Below are positions 11,461-22,188 of a DNA stretch of 64,000 nucleotides, piece by piece (the stretch's first letter is position 1; the number at the start of each line of letters is the position of its first letter). Location: NCBI GenBank assembly GCA_949152475.1, contig OX424561.1:5456001-5520000 (forward strand). Direction: 5' to 3'. The translations under genes and the position numbers were made by a program. Under the pieces are notes generated by a model, which did no database searches, was not told where the DNA came from, and saw only the letters and a list, made by a program, of their open reading frames with translations. This stretch comes from Terebella lapidaria. Lineage: Eukaryota > Annelida > Polychaeta > Terebellida > Terebellidae.

Positions 11461-11570
11461 TATGTTTACTTCTGTATGGCGCCCTGTTCGTGCCACAAGG
11501 AGGGAAATTTCCTGAGATACTAAGTCATACGAATGGGATATTAAGTCATATTAAGTCATGGTCATATATT

Positions 11571-11696
11571 GTTTATCGAAGTGCCCAGCTAGTCTCTGAA
11601 CTGCTGCGACAAGGATATGTTTTACCAAGACTTATAGCTGCCTTTAAGAAATTCTATGTACGTCATCATACAACAAATCCTTCACTGCCATGCAAC
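11571..11696 (+). mobile_element. Reverse transcriptase C-terminal fragment (Penelope-like kin)
   Basis: The last 40 or so codons of a 119-codon frame (11340-11699) read YRSAQLVSELLRQGY, then LPRLIAAFKKFYVRHH. From memory this matches the segment after the RT core in the invertebrate Penelope-like/RT family whose core is at 44560-45505 (there typically Y.SR.L...LL.QGY....L...LKKFYGRH). The upstream part of the frame belongs to a different repeat, so this is an old fragment fused by chance to a neighbouring open stretch. No terminal repeats were seen. Confidence 0.5.
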
Positions 11697-11744
11697 TAGA
11701 TCTATTTTCATGTTAATTTTGGGGAAATAATGACGGGTGAGTCA

Positions 11745-11830
11745 CTAGTGAGGCAGGAAATGCTCACTCTTTCCGGAACACCTGATTTCACCTCCTAATG
11801 GTCATTTTCGGGGGTTCATGAGTTTCCCTG
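11745..11830 (+). repeat. Dispersed repeat with GCTCACTCTTTCCGGAACACC core
   Basis: The sequence GGCAGGAAATGCTCACTCTTTCC..AACACCTGATTTCACC recurs at 13370-13440 (plus), and reversed at 34850-34930 and 41875-41950. Four copies in the window. Confidence 0.6.
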
Positions 11831-11979
11831 TCTTTTTTGTTCTCTTTCAATTCGTATGCCTAATATGGCTTTCTGTCCTCGGATATGAGATTGGATAACG
11901 GACCCTGTTTTGTTCGCTCGGAATACCTAATACTGGGTATTGATTATACGTCCATTAATCATACATATTAGATATTAAC

Positions 11980-12044
11980 ACATACGTATGAGATACTACA
12001 TCTCATAGATATGATTTAGTATGACTTAGTATCTCATACATACG
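11980..12044. repeat. Inverted repeat around CATACGTATG palindromes
   Basis: ACGTATGAGATACTA and TAGTATCTCATACATACGT face each other across about 30 bp. A further CATACGTATG lies at about 12078. It is a small foldback structure, possibly a MITE remnant. Confidence 0.5.
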
Positions 12045-12204
12045 TTGTCGTAGCTCATACGTTTGTTTTATTATCCCATACGTATGAATGAAAAGAAAAA
12101 AAACTTAACTTTTTAGTGGCACGAACAGAGCGCCACACTTTTGATATCATTCTAATATAGTTGTATTCGTGGTAATAGATTGATTCTCACACCCCTACCG
12201 GGAT

Positions 12205-12560
12205 TGTATATCTCGGATTCAAATATTATCCCAAATGTTATGGAGTGATGCCCAGTTGAACCTTGAACTATGTGATACCCAATTACACAGTGTGAATGAT
12301 ATGATACCACTAAATTCATGGATTCCCAGAGGTGATCATGGTGATAGAAATCTACTTTCCTCCTTATTAACCAGCAATAACACAATGCAGGCATAATATT
12401 GAATACCATTATCTTATCGGACGTTTCGGTTGGGAGGAATTAGAACATTGATCTATCTAAATATAGCCTCACAAGATAGGCACTTGAGATCGTATCATTC
12501 AACTTTGCATATTCTGACACGACAGTGGGATAGTTTTGGTCAGATACCTAAATCATCGTT
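12205..12560 (+). repeat. Dispersed repeat, module 2 copy b
   Basis: Second copy of the sequence at 10095-10400. A short motif at its left edge, GTGGTAATAGATTGAT (about 12170), also occurs at 43352 and 45525, so the module borders are shared with other repeats. Confidence 0.55.
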
Positions 12561-13369
12561 CCTAATCAGCCATCAGACTGTTTTCATGAGCTCTTATCAG
12601 CATATTGTGAACCAAAAATGTGGTCAATATACAAATTACTGGATTTACATTGACCTTCAATATCACATATATCGATAATATCACAATCAGCAGTTTCGAT
12701 GCATTCAGATTATCTCATTCATTTCAGTTTATGTTCTTGAAAACATGCTTCTTGAAAGAACATACTCTGGTCAATGGCCTCCAGGGCCTGACATGTGTTA
12801 TATTTTGTAAGTATTATACACTATGAAACACTGTGTAACAACTACTACCTACTAAATGATTTCATAGTATTGACTGCACTTAACTTTTGGTTCTCCTGGT
12901 TCCGCAGGAAAACAACTCAAAAACAGAACATGCGTAAATTCACGCACGCAACAACATCTATCAAACGTATAGTATTGATTTTCGGTTTCGTTTCACCATA
13001 AGAAAGAGTTTACCAGTAAAAGATTTGGTCTTGTGAACATCGCGATGCTATCCTATTCATTAACGAATATGTCGGTGGTTGTTTGGTAGCAATATTCTAA
13101 AAAGTAAATCTATCATGGCTTGGTACTATTTCATCAGAAACCTCGCTCACTGATATAGTAGGCTAGTAAAACAATAAAAAAAAATAAGGTGAGCATTCGT
13201 TTTTATAGTTGACTATGGCGCCACCTCTAAACTGGCGTTATGTTTGGATGATGACTGCTCTCGAGAGTTTTCATAGTCATGATCTCGTTGATAATCCATA
13301 AATATACATCTAAACTTATTTTCATTTTTTAAGAACATAATTGCATAAATTCATGACAAATACCATATC
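12561..13369. other. Unassigned stretch
   Basis: Several frames of 65-85 codons on the plus strand (12430-13001) overlap each other and have no recognisable domain. Nothing else seen. Confidence 0.4.
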
Positions 13370-13440
13370 ATGGTAAAAAAATGCTCAGTCTTTCCGGGAC
13401 ATCTGATTCCCCCTCCTTATGTGGTCATATATGGGATTCA
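13370..13440 (+). repeat. Dispersed repeat, further copy of the 11745 family
   Basis: AATGCTCAGTCTTTCCGGGACATCTGATTCCCCCTCC is a diverged copy of 11745-11830. Confidence 0.55.
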
Positions 13441-13724
13441 CAAGGTTTCTTGAATTTTAGAGATGGGAAAACGTACTTTGTTTTGATGGCTTGGGATATC
13501 CCATACTTTTGGTTCGTGTCTATCAGTTGAATTGTTTTGTATGGCTCGATTTGGAACACGACAGGATATTACAAGTCAATAATGCATTATACATAACATA
13601 CATTCATAGCAACAGAAATAAGAAAGGCAAACTGTCTGTTTACAATCGCTGTTTCATGAAAGGCACACGCAGTTCAGACGTCCTTACAAACACAATTGAC
13701 CTTTTCAGTATCAGTGTATTGTAG

Positions 13725-13880
13725 CCAAGTTTGCATGAAGCATCCGATGCTTCAAACTAACGATTCGTTAGTTGTACGAATTATTCATTGAACTCCCCAC
13801 GCTAGGCTACTGGGGGACAATAAATGACCTTGTGCTGCTCGCAGAAAACTCGGGGGTAGTGACTGATGAGGCTAATTTAA
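13725..13880 (+). repeat. Dispersed repeat (partner at 36725-36880)
   Basis: Shared order: GCATGAAGCATC, TTAGTTG..CGAATTATTCATTGA, a CTCCCC...CT.GG block, AATGACCTTGT-CT--T-GCA-AAAA and GTGACTGATGA-GCTAAT. Same orientation in both places. Confidence 0.6.
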
Positions 13881-14070
13881 AGTGGAATAATCGGTTTTTG
13901 GTTTTCTGTTTGAAAGTGATCAGCATCTGTACTGTGCAAAAGTTCCCATGCGCACACGAACTTGTTCAAATTTGACATTGAAAATCGGATTTTAAAAATA
14001 GTTTCGCACGGAACGGTTCCCATGCAGTGATTTAAAATTAACAAAAACAGCTGAAAATATAGAAAAATAT

Positions 14071-14500
14071 ACAGCCCTATTACTTGAGACTCGTAAATGT
14101 ATGGTATAGGGTAGTGACGGAACCCCAAATGTTCAGTTTGATTCCTGAACATTTGGTCGTTGTGTTGCATACAACGACAATATAGAGAAATTCATGTCTT
14201 TGCTTATGTTAGCGCAGATGTAAACAATTCGTTCACGTCATGCGTTTTTACGGTATGTTTAAAATCACTTGAAACTCGTACATGTATGGTATGTTACAGT
14301 GATGGATTATAGTGTGATTATTTTGCGTTGCAAATAACGACAATATAGGGAATTTCGTGCCTTTATTTATGTTATCGCAGATGTCGGTAAATAGCCAGAT
14401 GGATGTTTTGTTGATCCGACGTTAAATAAATCTTATCTTATCTTATCTTATCTTAAACAGTTCGTTCACACCGTGCGTTTTTACGGTAAGTTCAAACTCC
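14071..14500 (+). repeat. Old tandem duplication of about 185 bp
   Basis: Unit 1 (about 14071-14255) and unit 2 (about 14256-14500) share ACTCGTAAATGTATGGTA-like, CGACAATATAG.GAA, TATGTTA.CGCAGATGT and TTCGTTCAC....GCGTTTTTACGGTA stretches. Unit 1 holds a perfect stem-loop at 14125-14156 (CCAAATGTTCAG / CTGAACATTTGG). Unit 2 is split by a SINE 3' fragment (14384-14453), and unit 1 shows the empty site. Confidence 0.7.
14384..14453 (+). mobile_element. SINE 3' fragment with (CTTAT)n tail
   Basis: The segment ...GTTGATCCGACGTTAAATAAAT followed by four to five TCTTA units is the typical 3' end of a tRNA-derived SINE (a GTTAAATAAA tail followed by a short tandem repeat). It splits GCAGATG from TAAACAG, which are contiguous in the first tandem unit at about 14214-14226. 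The empty site therefore defines a 5'-truncated, 70-bp insertion. Confidence 0.7.
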
Positions 14501-14984
14501 TTTACAGGGTCGTGCGGACGTATTTTGGGGGTTGTAAAGGTGCCATCTCATATAATATATGCTAGCCAAATTATTGATAACGAATTTCAGAAACCGATTC
14601 TTCCACTTTAAGGACCACGATGTAACCGTATGAACATGATGAAGTTTGTACTTTTACGGTGTTGTTTACTTTCAGATTTACAAATTCATATTTTATATTT
14701 GAACAACACAATAATGTCACCGCAAAAAAAAAGAATACATGGTGTTTAGGCCACTGTTGTGCACTGTATAGGTTACATCGGGTCGAGGAAACCGCGAGGG
14801 ACAAAGAAATGAAAGATGGAATGTGAATTATGGCTACATGTTGTACACATTGACTATGTACCCCGGGAGCGTAGCAAATTGTTTCGGGTCGGTCGGTCCC
14901 CGTGAGGCGTGCGCTATGGAATTATGTCCGATAAAAAGTCTTTGACATATCGTCATGAAATTGCTAGAGAGCAGAATATGGGAA

Positions 14985-15345
14985 TAGGAAAGCTAGTATT
15001 GATAATTCAGCGATTTCTTAAAAATCAAAATGGCCACCGTAATGATTCCGACAATTTTACTGCATTGGCACCAAGTCGGATAGATAACCTTGAAACTTTT
15101 CGACCGATCGTCTCCAAGCTTAATAGGCCGCTTGGATTGGTATTGATTTTCACCTATTTTGAACACGATGGCCGCCACGATGTGACTGAACACATCTTTC
15201 ACACTTTCCTAGATTGTACAATGTCCAATCGATAACTTGCAACTTTTTACCTATCGTCACCAAACTTGATTAGCAGCTAGAATACGGTATTGTGAAGGCT
15301 GGTATTGATTTTCAGCTAATTTGCTAAAACAAAAGATCGCCGCCA
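14985..15345 (+). repeat. Three diverged tandem units of about 130-150 bp
   Basis: The phrase (G/T)GTATTGAT.(T/A)TTCA followed by AAAATGGCC(G/A)CC recurs at about 14994, 15138 and 15301, with ATCGTC.CCAA.CTT between. The 108-codon frame at 14909-15235 crosses two units and is not supported as a gene. Confidence 0.55.
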
Positions 15346-15473
15346 CAATAATTCTTGAATTTTTAAAAGATAGAAATATAGAATATTTTCACTTTTCTAT
15401 CAAATAATTATGCAAGCCCATAAGTGAAATGTGCGGGGGGAAAATTTGGTGTTTCTTTCTATTAAATACCTTG

Positions 15474-16030
15474 CACGTTCGAACGTAGAAAGTTCAAAAG
15501 TACCACGTTCGCATGTGGAAGCATTTAGCGCTCTCACGTTCTCACGTGGTAACATTAAAACTTATCACGTTCGCACGTAGAAAGGTTTTAGGCTTCCACG
15601 TTCACACGTAGAAAGTCCAAAGCTACCACGTCCACACGTGGAAACATTATATGCTTTCACGTTCGCACGTAGAAACTTTGAAACCTTCCACGTTCGAACG
15701 TAGAAAGATGTAGGTTTCCACGTTCACACGTAGAAAGTTTCAAAGCTACCAGGTTCACACGTGGAAACATTTATACCTTTCCACGTTCGCACGTAGAAAG
15801 ATTTAGGTTTCTACGTTCACACGTAGATAGATTCAAAGCTACCACATTCACACGTGAAAGCATTTGATGCTACCACACCCAAATCTTTGCACGTGCAAAT
15901 GTGGTAGCTGTTAAATGCTTCCACGTGTGAACGTGGTAACCTCGAACTTTCCACGTGTGAACGCAGTAGCCTTAACTGTTTCCACGTGTGAACGTGATAG
16001 TGTTAAATGCTTCCACGTTCGAACGTGCTA
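15474..16030. repeat. Foldback array of CACGTTC/GAACGTG palindromic units
   Basis: Thirteen or so units of 30-31 bp beginning CACGTTCGCACGTAGAAAG or CACGTTCACACGTGG run from 15474 to about 15880. The array then reverses orientation and continues as CACGTGTGAACGTGG units to about 16030. The turning point is a perfect 14-bp palindrome, TTTGCACGTGCAAA (15886-15899). Many units contain CACGTG or ACGTTCGAACGT, that is E-box or XRE-like cores. The layout, arrays in opposite orientation around a centre, resembles the satellite arms of the foldback elements at 2016-3772 and 56350-58417, but no TATGG ends or target duplication were found. Confidence 0.75.
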
Positions 16031-16039
16031 GCTTTTTGC

Positions 16040-16860
16040 TGGAAAAGACATAGACAATTTTTACGTGCATGTCACCTCTGGGCTTCCGTAATTAATATAT
16101 TGGACAAGGACAAACAGTTCAATCATTTTTTGTTATATACTTTGTATCACCAAGTACAATACACGATACAATATCACACACCTAGATACATTATTAATAA
16201 AGATAATATTTAATGAATGCCACAAGTCTCTTCAGTTTCAGTCACTGTAGAATTATTCACTCCCGTTCTCCGAGTAGGGTAGTCACTCACACACACTTAG
16301 AAATGCGTGCACAGGAATGGACGAGTGGTTATCTGTAGAGATTGGCGAGAAGTCGCCAACAGATTTCGCCCACATAGCTTTTCTGTGAAAACGGTGCAAC
16401 GAGGGGCGGGTCCTTGCCTGCAGAACTCGCCCATGGACCTCCTATGAGGATTTGGCGAGCTTTCGCTCATGGATTTCTCTTGTACAGTAGCAACCCTGAG
16501 GGTCGCCCTTGGCCAGGGAGAGATGGTGCACGAATTCCAACAAAGCACCAAAACTCAATGTGTTGGTGAGACACCCAGCTTTATCGGCATCTCGCTCATG
16601 GTGGTAAACTCACCCATCAGTAAACACAAGGTCTGAACTCGGTCACCAGTAATGATCGAACAAGCCCATCGATGAGATGGCGAGGTTCCCCCCATCAAAG
16701 ATTTTATATAGAGATCTATAGAAAATCTCTGCCCACATGTATGACGTCACCTTATTACAGTTACCTCATTACAATTATTACGTCACGTGACAATAGCTGA
16801 AATTCCATCGGGGACAAATAGTCTAGGCACGTTTTCTATAAAGGGCCTTAGAAATGACGA
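16040..16860. other. Unassigned stretch with loose GGCGAG/CTCGCC repeats
   Basis: Between 16330 and 16700 the words TTGGCGAG, TTCGCCCA and CTCGCCCATGGA recur at irregular spacing, possibly a decayed minisatellite. No gene recognised. Confidence 0.4.
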
Positions 16861-16862
16861 TA

Positions 16863-17640
16863 GGGGGGATGGAATGTTACTGCCTGTCACCCATGCTGAG
16901 GTCAAAGTAGGGTCCTTACTGGTTAATATTAGCCTGGATGACAATCAAAATTTTAATTTTTTAATAAAATTCTAACAATTTTATATACGGACGAAGCCGC
17001 GGTTATTTTTTTCGTTTTGAAATTCACATAAAAGACTGTTGAATCGTGAATAATGAAGATAGAGTTATCATTTTGGTGTCAAAATGTCTGAAATTACACG
17101 GCTAATCAAGAAAAATACCATCTAGAGCAGTTCATGGTGTAAGTTTTGTATTATAACATGAAAACACATAATAATATGTCCGAAATTACCTTCGATTTCA
17201 CAATCTGAGACCTGCGAAAATGGGTGTTTCAGTTCACAAATCTATTTTATCTTTACGAAAACTTCACTAAAATTACCCCAGATTATATACCATACTGCCA
17301 AAATAAACCATTCAGAGGTCTTAACTAAGTTTACTGCTAGTAATCAAATGAACCTAACAATACCCCCTAGTGAACTCCGTGATCGCATGATATTCTCAAA
17401 TTTGACAAAACTAGTTATACTCTCACATAAAACTCTGCTAGAATAATTATTTTGAAGTCAAATGATACGAATCATCGTTTCAAATATATCATGCAATAAT
17501 CAGGTCGAGATGTAATTTTTTTCCTATCAAAACAAGAAAAAAAATTCCAAAATTGGACCATAATGATTTACTGGTTGTATACGAAATGTAGGCATCTTAG
17601 AAAGTTCACCATTTGTGGTTTATTAAATGTTTATGTGGTT
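16863..17640 (+). repeat. Left terminal inverted repeat of the 4.8-kb transposon
   Basis: Near-identical over most of its length to the reverse complement of about 20780-21700. It includes the words CTGCCTGTCACC, CGGACGAAGCCGCGG and CCCCCTAGTGAAC. It has no open frame. Confidence 0.85.
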
Positions 17641-18359
17641 AAGTGATATACCATTGATACTTTGTAGAATCAGTCACCAAGTGTACCAGCAGTAGTTTGC
17701 CAAAATCACCAGAGTGACCAGTGGTATTCTGTCCGAGTCACACCACAGAGTAACATGCAGACTGCACAAAGGGGGATTCTATGTTCGGCGATGTTAGGAA
17801 ACTGTTTTCACACAAGCAGTTGTTACCAAACCATCGAACATACAATATCCTGGACTCCAATTAATCAGGGCGTATAGTTGGCATCAGTCAACCGTGGTGC
17901 TGCACAACGTTGGATAATCATAACCCATGACAGAACAATGATCCTGCAGATTTGCGAGAAAAATGACAGGCGTTCATATAAGAAATCCACAGAAAGATGT
18001 CAGTTGTACAGTCAATCAGAAGGATGAAGGAGATATACACAAAGTGTTGGGCATCATTGTAGGCTGGGTCTGCCCATTGAGTACTCGGAGATGAACATAA
18101 GACTCTCGTCAACACAGCATCTGGAATCACAGTCAATGACACATATTACATGATCTACCTACTGCAGGAGACAAATGAAGCAGTTTTTTTTACAAACGAA
18201 GCTTCATGGTGAATCTTATTTTGTTGAACAAAGTCAACTTGATTGCCACACTGCCAGAATTATCTTTGAAGACATTCAGCATCATCGTGCAAACAAAGAC
18301 AACAAAGGTGGTTGCAACATATAATTTACAATAGGTTATAAGCTGATCGGAGTCTATTT

Positions 18360-19995
18360 GCAAAATGCTAGTTATTGCTCGGAATTGTCAACTGAACATG
18401 AAAGATGTAGTCCCATTATGGTCACTGCTATGCAGTGTTTGCGAAAAACACCATTTACATCAGACATGTCTGATGTAAATTCCTAATGTCCGATGTTTCG
18501 TGACCAAACAACAGTCAAAATGTCTGATGATTGCTCCAGATGGCATCATTGCATATCGCGGTTAAAAATCGATCAGATTTTTTGTTCCCGTAAATTTTCA
18601 ACTGCCCCATTCATGGTCTGATGTAAAAGGAAAATGTCTGATGTTAGGCAGTTTCACATCAGACATTTTGTCTGATGTGGTTAAATGTTTTTCGCGAACA
18701 CTGCTGCTATGGACATTGGCCAACACAGCTGGAGTTCCTGCTTAAACAACCAAGGTGCCTCTGTTACACATCCTCGAAGACTACCATGAACCAGTTGAAG
18801 ATGTTCCACAATCGGCAGTTCTCACCGATGGTATGGAAGTACTGCACTTTGTCAAGATTGCTCTCAAGACACTTGGAGTTCAGGCTCAGTACATCTTTCA
18901 ACTGGTGCCTACATACCTACATGCTCACTCACAAAAGAGTCAACTATGTCATGGATCCTTAATCCATTGTATACATCAAAAACTCGGAGCATGCAAAGCG
19001 TGCCAAACGGGGAAGCTCTCAAGTCATGATCCAAGGAAAATCAAAATTGTCCAACACGGTCGAAGAAATTTATGTGACGTGAGTAACTAGACAAGTCTGT
19101 CTCAATTCCGCTTTGAATGGCAGCAGACTGAGTATGTAGTCTTGTACACTTGTTGTAATTACTAACACATAGTAAAGAGTACTACGTACAACCTCGTTGT
19201 TGGGCACAGCACCATTCTGACTACTGGTTCGATCAGTTGAGCATCAAACAGGAGGAAGCTGCCAGTCATGCAGCATCAAAAGCAAATAGCTGCTTCATCC
19301 TCAGGTCACCAGCACCTAAGTTGCTGTGTTGGCATGTGCGAGAGTTCTATCCTGCCCTGAAAACAAACAATGTACAAGGTACATGTACATCGACACCACA
19401 GCCATAGGCATCTCACTTGGCATGGTCGTATGCAGTGATTTTGTTGCCAAAGGAAAGACACAGCCATTTCAGTCGACAATGGCTGATCAAAACATGTGTG
19501 ATGTCAGGAAAAAGATTGGTAAATCATTCTCCAACAGAGAAGAACTTCTCGATGGCTCTGAATGTGTTTCATACTTCTCCAAGAAATTTCTCACGAAGAA
19601 TATTTCTAAACAGACATAAATTCTGTCAGGTACAAACCATTCTGCAGCAGGAATGAGCAAACATTTCATCTTGTACCAAAAAAAGGAAGCTCTCAAACAC
19701 CACGTTGCATGAGTCAGTTAGGGTTGCATCTGGAGAACCTCGCTACAGAAGGCTGTCAAAGCTTCAAGCCCAAATGATCATGGCTCGAGTGTGGTTGCTG
19801 AGAGCATCTCGATTCACCATACAGATCAGATGTTAACACCAAAAGCCATGCGATTCAAATGTTAGAAGGACCATTGCACAGGAACATGTTCTCCAAAGAA
19901 TGCAATGTCTTATATTGAAGGTTATGTCTGTACAGACTGATCAAACAATCCCGACTTGAGCAACAATAATACGACCTTGGGCATGAACTACTGTT
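18360..19995 (+). pseudogene. Decayed gene of a large uncharacterised invertebrate protein family (candidate transposase or nuclease)
   Basis: No long frame survives, but blocks in shifting plus-strand frames occur in the order I remember for a widespread invertebrate family. They are KMLVIARNCQLNMKDV (about 18366); KVPLLHILEDY and LTDGMEVLHFVK (about 18753-18860); SIVYIKNSEHAKRAKRGSSQ (about 18962), the family's SIKNAERxxRG motif; QEEA...HAASKA...ILRSPAP (about 19245-19315), the degenerate EEADTR...SPDTDV block; VAVLACARVLSCP, YIDTTAI and DFVAKGKTQPF (about 19325-19470); and FHLVPKKEALKHHV (about 19660). Several frameshifts and stops separate them. The GCD-containing segment expected just before AGKGK is missing, and a 271-bp MITE interrupts the gene. 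The intact family's EEAD...SPDTDV...GCD pattern resembles FEN/XPG-type PIN nucleases; that reading is inference. A host-gene fragment captured by the transposon is the alternative. Confidence 0.55.
18433..18703 (+). mobile_element. hAT-type MITE (271 bp, 8-bp target duplication)
   Basis: Inverted ends CAGTGTTTGCGAAAAACA (18433) and TGTTTTTCGCGAACACTG (to 18703) differ at one base. CTGCTATG is duplicated exactly at 18425-18432 and 18704-18711. An 8-bp duplication and CAG...CTG ends are the hallmarks of hAT elements. Inside, ACATCAGACATGTCTGATGT and further TGTCTGATG copies extend the inverted arms. Without the insertion the host text reads continuously through CTGCTATGGACATTGG, so the MITE landed inside the older transposon's gene. 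Confidence 0.92.
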
Positions 19996-20779
19996 TGACA
20001 GGAAATGAGAATGACATGGAATACATTTCATTGTCAAATTAATCTGTGTTGAGCTTTCCCATGTCTATGTTTATGCTGGCCATACCCCTTGAATATGCAC
20101 ATGTCATGACATGTACAATTAAAGAGGCTGGAAGATAAATATTTTGTTGATCCGAAGCTTAGAAGAACATGTTGCTAATATTATTTGCAGAAGGTAAAAC
20201 ATGGGTTTGTTTATTGTCATAAATTTTAGACTACATACAAGTTCATACATGTATCAATAGTGTTTTGCTCTGAAACAAACTCTTCATTTTAGGCCGTATG
20301 TTTCAATTAGAACGGGTTTTGTATGATCTCATGATCAAGGAGTCAAGAAGGGGAAAAGATCCAACATAGGAAGTAAAACTGAATGTTGCAACATTTTAGT
20401 CAAATGACAAGTGATCTTATGAAGTTATATGAACTCTTATTAGTGGTACGATTTTGGACCACAACTCACATTTTGTGGTGGCATGAATCTCCACCCACAT
20501 GAACCAATTATACAATGTATCCATCGAAATGGTACCGGTAATTAATTATTTCGTTTTGATCGTATATAAAATGTTAAGATTTCTTCGAATACTCGATCAC
20601 AAAACACTATGACATACATATATCCCCTCCTCTCAAAACCCTGTAAAACATTCACAGAGTGAATATTATATTTAGTTGGCGAATATTATGGATTCAAATA
20701 TGTTAAAATTGTGATGAATTAAGCTACTGGTCGCTATGTCGACTAAGTAACACTAGCAGAACACTTGACAACTTTAGCA

Positions 20780-21700
20780 GCGAATAACCACAAACGATCA
20801 ACTTTCTAAGATGCCGACACAGTAAATAAATTATTGTGGTCAAATTTTGGTGTGTTTTTGTAGTTTTCATAAAAAAAAAAACACATCTGGACTTGGAGTT
20901 TATACTTTGGGTTTGAACTAATGATTCCTATCATTTGATATCAAAATAATTTGTCCATCATAGTTATTGGTAAGATTAATCATTAACCAATCAATGGTTA
21001 TGGTCAAATTTTGGTGGATATTTCTTATGTTTTGATGAGAAGAAATTTCACATCTCTAACTGATTACTGTATTGTATGTTTGAAATGATGATTCGTATCA
21101 TTTGACATCAAAATAATCATTCTAGCATAGTAATATGTGAGAGTATAACTAGTTTTGTCAAATTCGAGAATATCATACGATCACGGGGTTCACTAGGGGG
21201 TAGTGTTAGGTTCATTTGATTTCTAGCTGTAAATTTGGTTAAGACCTTGGGATGGTTTATTTTGGCAGTATGGTATATAATCTAGGGTAATTTTAGTGAA
21301 GTTTCCGTAAAGATAAAATAGATTTGTGAGCTGGAACACCCATTTTCGCAGATCTCAGATTGTGAAATCGAAGGCAATTTCGGACTTATTATTATGTGTT
21401 TTCATGTTATAATACAAAACTTACACCATGAACTGCTGTAGATGGTATTTTTCTTGATTTGCCATGTAATTCCAGACATTTTGACACCAAAATGATACCT
21501 CTAGCTTCATTATTCACGATTCAACAGTCTTTTATGTGAATTTCAAAACGAAAAAAATAACCGCGGCTTCGTCCGTATATAAAATTGTTAGAATTTTATG
21601 AAAAAATTAAAATTTTGAATGTCATCCGGGCTAATATTGACCAGTAGGGACCCTACTTTGACCCCAGCATAGGTGACAGGCAGTAACATTCCATCCCCCC
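20780..21700 (-). repeat. Right terminal inverted repeat of the 4.8-kb transposon
   Basis: Reverse complement of the left arm. It contains an internal tandem duplication: the ATTGTGGTCAAATTTTGGTG / GTTATGGTCAAATTTTGGTG phrases about 160 bp apart mark the two units. Confidence 0.85.
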
Positions 21701-21702
21701 TA

Positions 21703-22188
21703 AAGTGTTATTTTGAGATTTTGTACCTAGTCTAAAACCCTGCCAATGTGTGACACTGACGCGCAGGGAGACGCCGAACCCCTGCCCGGCCAGCCTGATG
21801 ATCCCAGGTTTCAGACCAACGACTCCTCACGGCGACTCCTTCGTGCCTGTACGCCTGTACACAATAACCGTGTGAATCCACTGCTTTTCCATTCTCCTGT
21901 CGGTGATATGTCTCCTGGTATGGCGTAACGGAAGCCGTGTTCAAAGTCCCTTTTTGCTTCACAAACCGGCCGCTAAATCAAGGCCGGAAACAGCAGCAGA
22001 CGCTTTTGAGGGGTAACGCTTTACCTGTTTTCTTCTGCTAAAGTTTGGGATTTATCTGCAGTTAATATGTATTTCTGCAAGATTTTGAGATTATAGGTTA
22101 GTCACAATAGGTTGTGAGCTAGGGATATACGTATCAATCTACAAGCTACAGAATAGTAGGAATGGAAAGTGTTAAGAATATGTCCGGA
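21703..22188. other. Unassigned stretch with a GC-rich patch
   Basis: 21740-22000 is clearly GC-richer than its surroundings. Opposing frames of 60 and 76 codons overlap there (21746-21928 plus, 21732-21962 minus) with no recognisable domain. It could be a decayed exon or a repeat fragment. Confidence 0.4.

Larger units (their letters stand above)
16863..21700 (+). mobile_element. 4.8-kb DNA transposon with 0.8-kb inverted ends and TA flanks
   Basis: The ends are GGGGGGATGGAATGTTACTG (16863 onward) and its reverse complement (to 21700), each flanked by TA (16861-16862, 21701-21702). The inverted ends align with few changes for about 650 bp (16863-17520 against about 21040-21700) and more weakly to about 17640 and 20780. 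The right arm holds an extra tandem copy of a roughly 150-bp piece (about 20825-20975 and 20976-21130). The interior (about 17700-20100) carries the decayed remains of a protein gene on the plus strand and a nested hAT-type MITE at 18433-18703. The two arms still look alike over hundreds of bases while the gene is ruined, so conversion between arms or recent movement in trans is possible. The TA flank fits Tc1/mariner-like or other TA-targeting superfamilies, but the gene remains do not look like a mariner transposase. Confidence 0.85.

Noticed and set aside
15474-16030. CRISPR-like array
   Set aside because: Units are degenerate, have no unique spacers, reverse direction at a central palindrome, and the genome is eukaryotic.
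16863-21700. Ordinary Tc1/mariner transposon
   Set aside because: The TA flank fits, but the arms are far longer than usual and the internal peptides do not resemble a DD34E-type transposase.
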